Below, in pieces: positions 1 through 11,084 of a stretch of 64,000 nucleotides of DNA. The notes below the pieces were generated by a model, which saw nothing but the letters and a program-made list of their open reading frames with translations, had not been told where the DNA came from and did no database searches. The translations under genes were made by a program, and so were the position numbers. This DNA is from Citrus sinensis (Eukaryota > Streptophyta > Magnoliopsida > Sapindales > Rutaceae): assembly GCF_022201045.2 (NCBI RefSeq), contig NC_068562.1:6368001-6432000 (forward strand). Reading direction: 5' to 3'. Numbering within the stretch: position 1 is the first letter of the stretch; each line of letters begins with the position of its first letter.

Positions 1-1122
1 ATTTCCTTAGTAAATATTCAGACAGTACTTGAATTTTTGGTCAATTCATATTTAGTTTTAACTATTAAAATCGTATGAAGTCTGAACTCCGCTTTCACTA
101 GGAAATTTAATTAATAATTCCACACGTGCTATAAATATGCAATATGTATACATGTTTCATTGGCTGAAGCTTAATTACCGTCCATCCAGTCTCTAAAGAA
201 TTCAACTTATTTCCATCGCCGGCCAAAACCCAAATTTGAGCGATGCTGAGTTCTCCGAAATTTGTTAGAGGGTTCCAAACGTTGATTGTAGCACGAGCAC
301 CATAGTAATTCCCATCAACTGCAGAAACTTGTGCATACTGATAATCATATATGTTTTTAGTATTTTTTTTCATACAAAAGGAAGATGAAATTATTAGATA
401 CAATTAAAAGATCTTAAAAGTATAATTAAGTGAAAAATCATTATAATTAAAGTTAAATTCTGACCTCATGATTAGAGGGATTATTGACATCGTTTAGCTG
501 TGCTACTTTCTTGTGCAAAAATGCTGGGTAGCTGCGTCGACTATGATTAAAATTCTGTGTTCTTCTCAGTAGTGGGACAGTTCCTTCGGGGCATTCGCCA
601 TTCTTATGCCAACTTTGAAAGAGCATATTCGGATTGTTTTCTGCTTCATCGATTCCTCTTGATTGTGCATGGGGTTTTATCTATGAATTTAAAAGAAAAA
701 TTGTTATTTTTCGAACCATTTAATTAGAAATCTTCAATGCAAATTTTATGTACTAACCTGTACGGTGTGATTTTATGTACTAACCTGTACGGTGTGATTT
801 TTCAGCAGTGGGTGATTAAAAGCAGGTTGTTTTCTTATGTCCACACAGTCAATCACATCACCATCGTCACTCTGCAAAAATATAACTCAATTTGAGCTTT
901 GAAAATTTATAACCTTAAACAAAAATTGAAAAAAAAAATGTTAATAAGCTCAATGGTTTTGACTGTTCCCTCATGCATGGGCAACTCTCTATTTTTCATG
1001 AATTGATCAACTCCTCTTCCATCAACAGATGTTATCAACATGTGAGAAAGTAGTATTAAGAAAATTTTGTAGTCTCCAAGTTTGACACTCTTATCATTCC
1101 AATCAGCCATGTTGAACTTCAA
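1..1122 (-). CDS. Neprosin (DUF239) family protein, copy A, partial and probably mis-spliced
   Basis: This is the 5' part of a predicted secreted neprosin-family glutamic peptidase; the 3' exons lie beyond position 1. Exons by comparison with copies B and C: 949-1122 (start, hydrophobic leader and start of the activation peptide), 785-871 (activation peptide, DVIDCVDIRKQPAF), 465-680 and 179-337 (start of the catalytic domain, including INVWNPLTNF and SLETGWT). Two oddities sit at splice sites. The base after exon 1 is changed so that the donor reads CT instead of GT (position 948). A 27-bp tandem duplication repeats the end of exon 2 with its donor. With the first donor lost, intron 1 would be retained or a cryptic site used, and translation would stop soon after exon 1. 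I therefore suspect this copy is becoming a pseudogene. Family assignment is firm; loss of function is inference. Confidence 0.8.
744..797. repeat. 27-bp perfect tandem duplication across a splice donor
   Basis: Two adjacent identical 27-bp blocks (744-770 and 771-797). Units B and C have one. On the minus strand each block contains the last 12 bases of neprosin exon 2 followed by the GTTAGT donor, so copy A has two candidate donors 27 bases apart. Use of the distal one would add an in-frame stop (GTT AGT ACA TAA). Confidence 0.95.
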
Positions 1123-1941
1123 AATTTTTTACGAACTTAATTTTCTTGTGATAAAATTGGGCCATTGGGCGTTACTATTTATTCCCAATCAGTTTTGTTT
1201 GTTCTTTTTAGACAAGTTGAGAATAATTGGAAGCGCTTAACTTACTAATTTTGTTTGGGTATCCGTTGCTGTATCATTTTATGAAAAGGAAACCAACACT
1301 AACGAAATAATGGATCCTCACTATAATTGTCTGCGGACATATTTTCTAAACTTATTTTCATCGAATAGTACATGTAAAAAATTTCTTTTATTGGCAATTT
1401 TACTAACAATAAAATTTACGTTGGATGAACTGTATAGTTTGAATGAGTCACCTCGTTATCTAATTTACTCAGTCTTTAACAAAATCTCCAATGTGGTTTT
1501 ATCATTCATGCAGCTTAATTTATCACTAATTACATGATTATGGAAGGTTTTCATTTTAATTAGTTCATGAATTGTCTCTAATATTATATAGAAATTTATG
1601 AACTTAACTTTTACTCAAAATTTTGCTCATATATAGCTAAAGATTGTGCCAAGCTTATATGCTTGAAGAGACTATAAAATATTTTTTAACACCTCCATTA
1701 TGCGCGGGTCAACACTTTTATCTAAATTTTATCACGTGAAAGAGGGTGTGTGACACGACCCGCCCCGACTTATATGTCGGATCTGAGGCGAATCATGCGA
1801 ACTAATAGGTAAAACTTTTGACACAAATTTAATTCGTGAAAAAATATATAAAAATGGTCTATGATATAAGCACATAACAACTTATGTGTCTTAAAAAATA
1901 TACATTCAAAATTTAAACAGTTTATGTCTTACTATACATAC

Positions 1942-1943
<2 letters not shown>

Positions 1944-1992
<49 letters not shown>
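1944..1992. repeat. (CA)n(TA)n microsatellite, unit B
   Basis: About 37 bases of alternating AC followed by about 12 of TA. The same tract in unit C is about 6 bases longer and accounts for the whole length difference between the units over this interval. Confidence 0.95.
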
Positions 1993-1999
1993 AGCAACA

Positions 2000-3650
2000 T
2001 AAACGTGCTCAAAATACAAGTTATTCAGTAATGGGTCTCGTGGCCCAACCTTAATTGACTAGAACTGATTTGCACGAAATCCTGCAGAATCATGGGAGAA
2101 AAAGGAATAAATAGAAAAATAATGAGCTTGCAATTCAGTGAGTGGATATAATTTATATATAGAAAAATTAAGTAGTATACTAGGGTATGTACATAATAAT
2201 ATGACATAACTCCACACTGAATGTAATACATCAGCAAACATGGAATTCATATATACATACATGTCAAAACTGCACCAAACAGTACCCAGGAGAAATAACT
2301 CTCAATACTCGTCGGGATCATTATCGTAAGAGTAGAGCAGAGAAAAAATCTCTCAATACGTGGCAAAATTTAACTACATCGCACGGTAAAGTAACCTAAC
2401 TTTCAATATGCATGCGCAGAGCTTATGAGAAAGGGTACATATATGATGACTGGCAAACACAGCTCATGACTCAATCAAACATATAATATGCGTACATGTA
2501 ATTGTAACATGATATTAAATCATAATATTGAACATTAATGATTCATAAAATACATAATAGTAATAATAATATCCACTCACATATCCTATTTCACTCCGGG
2601 ATTCGTTGGGATTCTTGTGGGTTCTTCAATTCTCGAGTTCCTCCTAAAATATAAAATTCAAAAATTAACTATTAAAACTAATATAAAAACTTATACATAT
2701 CATGTAAATTGTAACATAACTGCTCAAACTTTATAAATTTATTACCTATTAGTTTATTGGATATTAATCTAATTGTCCAATTATATTTCCTGTAACTTTT
2801 CCTTTCAATTTCTCTTTTTAACTTATTTCCCTCTCTTGGGCTCCTAATTCTTTTTCCCCTTTTCTCTTCTTTTTTCCCTTTTTCCTTACTCTCGGCTTCC
2901 CTCTTTTCTTTTATTTCTTTTCTTTTCTCTTCTCCTTTTCTCTCGGTTTTTCTTCTTTTTTTCTTCTCTGTCTCACTTCGAAAGTGGATGCAAAATATAT
3001 AATCGCAGTAGTGTCTTTAATATCGTAAAATTGATTCGATAAGTGTTCACTGTGAAGTAGCTTCTATTTCTAGAGCAAGGTGGCGAACACCAGAAGGGGA
3101 TAGTTTAGTTCTCCTTGAAGGTGGTGTGCTCCAAAACTGAAATAGAAGTTAGTGCACCAGATGCCAACATTATTTTGCATGTCATTTACAGAAGGGTTAA
3201 GAGCGACTTGATTAAGGGCAATGCAGCTTTGGAAATTGAGTATTGCTGCAGCCACAGACAGTGCTCAAGCCTGTGTACAAATCATTTACAGTACTTGGAT
3301 TTTACGACTAGCTGGTGGAAGCTGGTCTATATTTAAAAGAACACACCGAGTGGCATTATACGTTTCATTGTTGTTATAGAACTTTGTGAAAAATATATGA
3401 TTTGGAATATAAGAAGAATTCTATCTCTTTGCCTTTATGTTTAAATCACTTGATGTTGCAAGTCAAGAGCATCCGTTCAGCAGGATTTGCGCATTTTACT
3501 TGTGTCTTCATAAAATATTACTATTAATATTATATTTATTGTCAAAAACATAATTTTTTAATTTATGCAGTCAGAAGAGACCAAGGGATGGCTCTTAACT
3601 TTTTCAACCGCTTCCAACCCGGCCCCTAAATTCGTCTTCCAAATCGTTTG
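2000..3650. other. Non-coding part of unit B: AT-rich, then a pyrimidine-rich tract
   Basis: No gene recognised. The segment from 1751 begins TGACACGACCCGCCCCGA, a start resembling dispersed plant repeats, but I could not define its other end or a family. A T/C-rich tract fills about 2780-2960. Around 2990-3340 the composition is less AT-rich, with open frames of about 70 codons that I do not recognise. The stretch is copied with few changes at about 7990-9645. Confidence 0.5.
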
Positions 3651-4526
3651 CAGTTTCAAGATTTTCCAAATCCCTTTCTTCTTCAAGGTTTTGAGTATTA
3701 TGTTGTAATAGATTTTGAAGCGACGTGCGACAAAGAAAGAAATCTTCATCCACAGGGCATAATTGAATTTCCATCCGTGGTGGTGAGTGGTGTAACCGGA
3801 GATATTATAGCATGTTTTCAAACTTATGTGCGGCCAACTTTTGATCCCTTATTGACTGATTTTTGCAAAGAATTGACAGGAATTCAACAGCACCAAGTTG
3901 ACAATGGCGTTACTCTCGGGGAGGCTTTATATTTTCACGACAAATGGCTTTTGCAAATGGGTTTAAGCAACACCAACTTTTCTGTGGTGGCATGGTCAGA
4001 TTGGGACTGTCAGGTAATGCTGGAATCCGAATGCCGAATCAAGAAGATTCAAAAGCCTGCGTATTTCAACCGTTGGATCAACTTGAGGGTTCCAATCAGC
4101 AAGGTTTCTGGCGACATGAGGTGAAATTTGAAAGAGGCTGTTGAGCTTGTTTGGCACGGCCGTGCTCACTGGGGCCTTGATGACTCCATAAACATGGCAA
4201 GATTTCTTGCAGTCATCATGCAGAGGGGATTTAAATTCTCAATTACTAAATCTTTGACGCCGCCGCAAGCAATTACTCAGGATTCTCCGATTACGTCGAA
4301 TCGTCATCATCAGTTTCTTGTGCTGCAGCGTATGTGCACTTTTCAGCATACTTCTCGTAATCCAGCAGAAGTTGAAGAATTTCGGTGTTGCTTCTGTGGA
4401 GCTAAAAGCTTCAAGAAGATAATTCGAAAGCCAGGACCAAAGTGTGGAAGCTTCTTTTTCGGATATGGGAACTTGACGCCTAACAAGGGTGCTAGCTGCA
4501 ATTATTTTCATTCGGCCACCGCTTGA
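3651..4526 (+). pseudogene. ERI1-like DEDDh 3'-5' exonuclease with GRF zinc finger, 5'-truncated, copy B
   Basis: The translation is a plant ERI1-like exonuclease, a family that trims the 3' ends of small or structured RNAs. The exonuclease core starts at VVIDFEATCDKE (catalytic D and E), continues through WSDWDCQVMLE (catalytic D) and RWINLRVP, and ends with GRAHWGLDD (catalytic H and D). A C-terminal GRF zinc finger (about 4380-4515) follows. An in-frame TGA (4122-4124) stands between DMR and NLKEAVEL, where I expect a codon such as Cys, and separates the last catalytic residues from the rest. A few residues (AGLA-like) also seem missing after EAVEL. The third GRF cysteine is Tyr (4464-4466). 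The core runs about 290 codons with no intron, and no N-terminal part with a start is visible. A partial retrocopy is the likeliest explanation, which is inference. Confidence 0.8.
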
Positions 4527-5089
4527 TTATATAATTTACTCAATTTTCAGTTTTGTTTAATGCCTATAATTAATTAATTAATTAAGGTTGGGATGTTAAT
4601 TCTTCAATTACTTAGTGTCAATCAAGACTCTCTCTCGTATTGAGGTGTATTTAATTTATGCAATCTTTCTTTCATTTTCTGTTTAAACTTCAGAAGCATG
4701 CATGTATGCTTTCTACAACTTGATAATTTTGGAGAGAATATATATTTTGACTGATTATTTAACTTCCACTATTGACTTTGAGAGAGACTAGACCAATAAG
4801 ACCTTAAATAAAAATAAATAAAGTTAAAAGTGAATTTTTCTAACTTACCCTAAATTTTTTTCACGTGCTTTAACCATTTCATTTTATATATGAAGAAAGT
4901 CACATTGTTAATTATACCATTAATTTCTGAACAAAAATGTACCTATTTTTTGGTGTCTCCTTTTCAAATCATAAGGTACAACCACACAACTAGTTATTGC
5001 AAAAACGAATAATAAAAGACACTTCCGATGTTATTTAGTAATGAGAAGCTAGTAGTACAACTTTATTCAATTGATGATACATATTACTT
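4527..5089. other. Intergenic between exonuclease copy and neprosin B 3' end
   Basis: AT-rich and non-coding. It lies downstream of both genes, which are convergent. A direct run of TTAATTAA-type repeats sits near 4570. Nothing else was recognised. The copy at 10522-11084 has the same length. Confidence 0.6.
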
Positions 5090-5862
5090 TCATTGGCAAT
5101 TTGCTGAATATCCAGGACCTCCAAAATAAAAGAAGACACCAAACTTGTTATCTTTTCCTGTACGTAAATCGTAGCAGGGGGGTCTTGTCACAAAAGGTTC
5201 AAGATTTTCAGGATCTTTGACATTGTTACCTTCATCAAAGTATCCAAGTTTTGTGAAAAAACTAGCTTTCCCGTAGGCTTCATTAGGAAAATGGCCACTT
5301 CCCATTTGAGTTGAAGTGTGATGACCATTAGGTTGGTTATTGACTATCTCTCCTCCCCAAGATATAGCATCAGAAGTGCCGGCTAAATGTGTAAAGATGG
5401 AGCTTGGCCAATACCCTACTAACTGGTCTTGCACTTGCAGCCACCAATTTCCATCATTATTATTGAACTGATCAAAGAAGAAAAACAAAATCAATGCAGT
5501 CAGTCTCTCCCTAATGGTATTGGGGTTTAATTTAATCCACAGTTAACATTCCTTTTTGCGTTGTCCTAGTAAAATTAACAGACATGAGAATGAGAATAAC
5601 TGTTACTACGTGCCTTATGTATGACAATGGATATGTCACGTTGCTCCCCACCATACTTCGAAACAGGTTCTATAGACCCACCGAGGGCTATATTTTTGTT
5701 TGTTTGCACAAAACCAGGGCAATCAAGATTGTAGCAACCTGTGCTTTGGTAGCCATCACTCTAACAACCATAAGAAAACGTGTTAGCAAAAATTTAGAAG
5801 CAATTAATCTAGTCATATTCTCTCCCCCTCTCTCTCTCTCTCTATATATATATACACACACA

Positions 5863-5893
<31 letters not shown>

Positions 5894-7111
5894 GTAGTAA
5901 TTTAAGAAAATTTTCAATTTTTAATATGGAACTGAGGAATGATCATATCTACTTACAGTCCAATATATGAACAATCTTGTTTTCTTCTCGCCATTGTTAA
6001 CCTGGAATCATGAATGATTTCCTTAGTAAATATTCAGACAGTACTTGAATTTTTGGTCAATTCATATTTAGTTTTAACTATTAAAATCGTATGAAGTCTG
6101 AATTCCGCTTTCACGAGGAAATTTAATTAATAATTCCACACGTGCTATAAATATGCAATATGTATGCATGTTTCATTGGCTGAAGCTTAATTACCGTCCA
6201 TCCAGCCTCTAAAGAATTCAACTTATTTCCATCGCCGGCCAAAACCCAAATTTGAGCGATGCTGAGTTCTTCGAAATTTGTTAGAGGGTTCCAAACGTTG
6301 ATTGTAGCACGAGCACCATAGTAATTCCCATCAACTGCAGAAACTTGTGCATACTGATAATCATATATGTTTTTAGTATTTTTTTTCATACAAAAGGAAG
6401 ATGAAATTATTAGATACAATTAAAAGATCTTAAAAGTATAATTAAGTGAAAAATCATTATAATTAAAGTTAAATTCTGACCTCATGATTAGAGGGATTAT
6501 TGACATCGTTTAGCTGTGCTACTTTCTTGTGCAAAAATGCTGGGTAGCTGCGTCGACTATGATTAAAATTCTGTGTTCTTCTCAGTAGTGGGACAGTTCC
6601 TTCGGGGCATTCGCCATTCTTATGCCAACTTTGAAAGAGCATATTCGGATTGTTTTCTGCTTCATCGATTCCTCTTGATTGTGCATGGGGTTTGATCTAT
6701 GAATTTAAAAGACAAAGTGTTATTTTTCGAACCATTTAATTAGAAATCTTCAATGCAAATTTTATGTACTAACCTGTACGGTGTGATTTTTCAGCAGTGG
6801 GTGATTAAAAGCAGGTTGTTTTCTTATGTCCACACAGTCAATCACATCACCATCGTCACTCTGCAAAAATATAACTCAATTTGAGCTTTGAAAATTTATA
6901 ACCTTAAACAAAAATTGAAAAAAAAAATGTTAATAACCTCAATGGTTTTGACTGTTCCCTCATGCATGGGCAACTCTCTATTTTTCATGAATTGATCAAC
7001 TCCTCTTCCATCAACAGATGTTATCAACATGTGAGAAAGTAGTATTAAGAAAATTTTGTAGTCTCCAAGTTTGACACTCTTATCATTCCAATCAGCCATG
7101 TTGAACTTCAA
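5090..7111 (-). CDS. Neprosin (DUF239) family secreted glutamic peptidase, copy B
   Basis: Seven exons (minus): 6938-7111, 6774-6860, 6481-6696, 6195-6353, 5957-6001, 5614-5760, 5090-5467. Their phases join and give about 401 residues, normal for the family. Order: hydrophobic leader (IFLILLSHMLITS), activation peptide (about 50-90, DVIDCVDIRKQPAF), then the neprosin catalytic domain. Domain signatures are WTSDGYQSTGCYNLDCPGF, GGSIEPVSKYGG, NWWLQ, LVGYWPSSIF, WGGEIVN, HHTSTQMGSG and the C-terminal FYFGGPGYSANC. The two glutamates catalytic in Nepenthes neprosin probably correspond to E in SLEAGW and E in WGGEIV. Intron 6 appears to start with GC (AAG/GCACGT) rather than GT; otherwise splice sites are ordinary. 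Neprosin is a secreted prolyl endopeptidase in Nepenthes; the substrate of this protein is unknown. I saw no coding lesion. Confidence 0.86.
5822..5893. repeat. (TC)n(TA)n(CA)n compound microsatellite in neprosin B intron 5
   Basis: Alternating TC, TA and CA tracts. The counterpart in unit C (about 11818-11876) has a different make-up, with extra C and a GCGCGC end, and explains most of a 14-base offset change between the units. Confidence 0.93.
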
Positions 7112-7930
7112 AATTTTTTACGAACTTAATTTTCTTGTGATAAAATTGGGCCATTTCGTGTTCCTATTTATTCCCAATCAGTTTTGTTTGTTCTTTTTAG
7201 ACAAGTTGAGAATAATTGGAAGCGCTTAACTTACTAATTTTGTTTGGGTATCCGTTGCTGTATCATTTTATGAAAAGGAAGCCAACACTAACGAAATAAT
7301 GGATCCTCACTATAATTGTCTGCGGACATATTTTCTAAACTTATTTTCATCGAATAGTACATGTAAAAAATTTCTTTTATTGGCAATTTTACTAACAATA
7401 AAATTTACGTTGGATGAACTGTATAGTTTGAATGAGTCACCTCGTTATCTAATTTACTCAGTCTTTAACAAAATCTCCAACGTGGTTTTATCATTCATGC
7501 AGCTTAATTTATCACTAATTACATGATTATGGAAGATTTTCATTTTAATTAGTTCATGAATTGTCTCTGATATTATATAGAAATTTATGAACTTAACTTT
7601 TACTCAAAATTTTGCTCATATATAGCTAAAGATTGTGCCAAGCTTATATGCTTGAAGAGACTATAAAATATTTTTTAACACCTCCATTATGCGCGGGTCA
7701 ACACTTTTATCTAAATTTTATCACGTGAAAGAGGGTGTGTGACACGACCCGCCCCGACTTATATGTCGGATCTGAGGCGAATCATGCGAACTAATAGGTA
7801 AAACTTTTGACACAAATTTAATTCGTGAAAAAATATATAAAAATGGTCTATGATATAAGCACATAACAACTTATGTGTCTTAAAAAATATACATTCAAAA
7901 TTTAAACAGTTTATGTCTTACTATACATAC

Positions 7931-7932
<2 letters not shown>

Positions 7933-7987
<55 letters not shown>
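7933..7987. repeat. (CA)n(TA)n microsatellite, unit C
   Basis: Longer allele of the tract at 1944-1992; otherwise the flanks are the same. Confidence 0.95.
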
Positions 7988-9645
7988 AGCAACATAAACG
8001 TGCTCAAAATACAAGTTATTCAGTAATGGGTCTCGTGGCCCAACCTTAATTGACTAGAACTGATTTGCACGAAATCCTGCAGAATCATGGGAGAAAAAGG
8101 AATAAATAGAAAAATAATGAGCTTGCAACTCAGTGAGTGGATATAATTTATATATAGAAAAATTAAGTAGTATACTAGGGTATGTACATAATAATATGAC
8201 ATAACTCCACACTGAATGTAATACATCAGCAAACATGGAATTCATATATACATACATGTCAAAACTGCACCAAACAGTACCCAGGAGAAATAACTCTCAA
8301 TACTCGTCGGGATCATTATCGTACGAGTAGAGCAGAGAAAAAATCTCTCAATACGTGGCAAAATTTAACTACATCGCACGGTAAAGTAACCTAACTTTCA
8401 ATATGCATGCGCAGAGCTTATGAGAAAGGGTACATATATGATGACTGGCAAACACAGCTCATGACTCAATCAAACATATAATATGCGTACATGTAATTGT
8501 AACATGATATTAAATCATAATATTGAACATTAATGATTCATAAAATACATAATAGTAATAATAATATCCACTCACATATCCTATTTCACTCCGGGATTCG
8601 TTGGGGTTCTTGTGGGTTCTTCAATTCTCGAGTTCCTCCTAAAATACAAAATTCAAAAATTAACTATTAGAACTAATATAAAAACTTATACATATCATGT
8701 AAATTGTAACATAATTGCTCAAACTTTATAAATTTATTACCTATTAGTTTATTGGATATTAATCTAATTGTCCAATTATATTTCCTGTAACTTTTCCTTT
8801 CAATTTCTCTTTTTAACTTATTTCCCTCTCTTGGGCTCCTAATTCTTTTTCCCCTTTTCTCTTCTTTTTTCCCTTTTTCCTTACTCTCGGCTTCCCTCTT
8901 TTCTTTTATTTCTTTTCTTTTCTCTTCTCCTTTTCTCTCGGTTTTTCTTCTTTTTTTCTTCTCTGTCTCACTTCGAAAGTGGATGCAAAATATATAATCG
9001 CAGTAGTGTCTTTAATATCGTAAAATTGATTCGATAAGTGTTCACTGTGAAGTAGCTTCTATTTCTAGAGCAAGGTGGCGAACACCAGAAGGGGATAGTT
9101 TAGTTCTCCTTGAAGGTGGTGTGCTCCAAAACTGAAATAGAAGTTAGTGCACCAGATGCCAACATTATTTTACATGTCATTTACAGAAGGGTTAAGAGCG
9201 ACTTGATTAAGGGCAATGCAGCTTTGGAAATTGAGTATTGCTGCAGCCACAGACAGTGCTCAAGCCTGTGTACAAATCATTTACAGTACTTGGATTTTAC
9301 GACTAGCTGGTGGAAGCTGGTCTATATTTAAAAGAACACACCGAGTGGCATTATACGTTTCATTGTTGTTATAGAACTTTGTGAAAAATATATGATTTGG
9401 AATATAAGAAGAATTCTATCTCTTTGCCTTTATGTTTAAATCACTTGATGTTGCAAGTCAAGAGCATCCGTTCAGCAGGATTTGTGCATTTTACTTGTGT
9501 CTTCATAAAATATTACTATTAATATTATATTTATTGTCAAAAACATAATTTTTTAATTTATGCAGTCAGAAGAGACCAAGGGATGGCTCTTAACTTTTTC
9601 AACCGCTTCCAACCCGGCCCCTAAATTCGTCTTCCAAATCGTTTG

Positions 9646-10521
9646 CAGTTTCAAGATTTTCCAAATCCCTTTCTTCTTCAAGGTTTTGAGTATTATGTTG
9701 TAATAGATTTTGAAGCGACGTGCGACAAAGAAAGAAATCTTCATCCACAGGGCATAATTGAATTTCCATCCGTGGTGGTGAGTGGTGTAACCGGAGATAT
9801 TATAGCATGTTTTCAAACTTATGTGCGGCCAACTTTTGATCCCTTATTGACTGATTTTTGCAAAGAATTGACAGGAATTCAACAGCACCAAGTTGACAAT
9901 GGCGTTACTCTCGGGGAGGCTTTATATTTTCACGACAAATGGCTTTTGCAAATGGGTTTAAGCAACACCAACTTTTCTGTGGTGGCATGGTCAGATTGGG
10001 ACTGTCAGGTAATGCTGGAATCCGAATGCCGAATCAAGAAGATTCAAAAGCCTGCGTATTTCAACCGTTGGATCAACTTGAGGGTTCCAATCAGCAAGGT
10101 TTTTGCCGACATGAGGTGAAATTTGAAAGAGGCTGTTGAGCTTGTTTGGCACGGCCGTGCTCACTGGGGCCTTGATGACTCCATAAACATGGCAAGATTT
10201 CTTGCAGTCATCATGCAGAGGGGATTTAAATTCTCAATTACTAAATCTTTGACGCCGCCGCAAGCAATTACTCAGGATTCTCCGATTACGTCGAATCGTC
10301 ATCATCAGTTTCTTGTGCTGCAGCGTATGTGCACTTTTCAGCATACTTCTCGTAATCCAGCAGAAGTTGAAGAATTTCGGTGTTGCTTCTGTGGAGCTAA
10401 AAGCTTCAAGAAGATAATTCGAAAGCCAGGACCAAAGTGTGGAAGCTTCTTTTTCGGATGTGGGAACTTGACGCCTAACAAGGGTGCTAGCTGCAATTAT
10501 TTTCATTCGGCCACCGCTTGA
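9646..10521 (+). pseudogene. ERI1-like DEDDh exonuclease with GRF zinc finger, 5'-truncated, copy C
   Basis: Sister of the copy at 3651-4526, with the same open stretch, the same in-frame TGA (10117-10119, after DMR) and the same missing start. Differences are few. VFADMR replaces VSGDMR, and the GRF finger keeps its third cysteine (FFFGCGN, TGT at 10459-10461), which copy B has lost. Since the TGA is shared it predates the duplication. A shorter product ending before the catalytic H-D pair should be inactive. Translation starting downstream of the stop would give only the finger and a fragment. It lies convergent to neprosin copy C, 560 bases away. Confidence 0.8.
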
Positions 10522-11084
10522 TTATATAATTTACTCAATTTTCAGTTTTGTTTAATGCCTATAATTAATTAATTAATTAAGGTTGGGATGTTAATTCTTC
10601 AATTACTTAGTGTCAATCAAGACTCTCTCTCGTATTGAGGTGTATTTAATTTATGCAATCTTTCTTTCATTTTCTGTTTAAACTTCAGAAGCATGCATGT
10701 ATGCTTTCTACAACTTGATAATTTTGGAGAGAATATATATTTTGACTGATTATTTAACTTCCACTATTGACTTTGAGAGAGACTAGACCAATAAGACCTT
10801 AAATAAAAATAAATAAAGTTAAAAGTGAATTTTTCTAACTTACCCTAAATTTTTTTCACGTGCTTTAACCATTTCATTTTATATATGAAGAAAGTCACAT
10901 TGTTAATTATACCATTAATTTCTGAACAAAAATGTACCTATTTTTTGGTGTCTCCTTTTCAAATCATAAGGTACAACCACACAACTAGTTATTGCAAAAA
11001 CGAATAATAAAAGACACTTCCGATGTTATTTAGTAATGAGAAGCTAGTAGTACAACTTTATTCAATTGATGATACATATTACTT

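Larger units (their letters stand above)
1..1750. repeat. Tandem-array unit A (right-hand part of a ~5.99-kb unit)
   Basis: This stretch matches 6017-7739 and 12000-13722 almost base for base. It holds the 5' half of a neprosin gene and its upstream flank. Relative to unit B it has one 27-bp extra block (744-797) and scattered substitutions. The rest of the unit lies to the left of the window. Confidence 0.93.
1751..7740. repeat. Tandem-array unit B (~5.99 kb)
   Basis: Complete repeat unit holding an ERI1-like exonuclease copy (plus) and a neprosin gene (minus). Coordinates of matching landmarks in unit C are offset by 5989, 5995 or 5981 bases. The only length changes I can find are in dinucleotide tracts, so the interior has practically no indels. 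This points to very recent duplication or ongoing homogenisation. Confidence 0.93.

Noticed and set aside
1310-1537. 75-codon plus-strand frame upstream of neprosin, also in unit B
   Set aside because: AT-rich composition with no family; the related part of unit C is not conserved as a frame in the same form.
1751-2650. Possible solo LTR starting TGACACGACCCG
   Set aside because: Only a suggestive start; no second boundary, no flanking duplication and no coding parts could be defined.
5688-5891. Frame translating to Cys-Val and Arg-Glu repeats
   Set aside because: It is a translation of the compound microsatellite in a neprosin intron.
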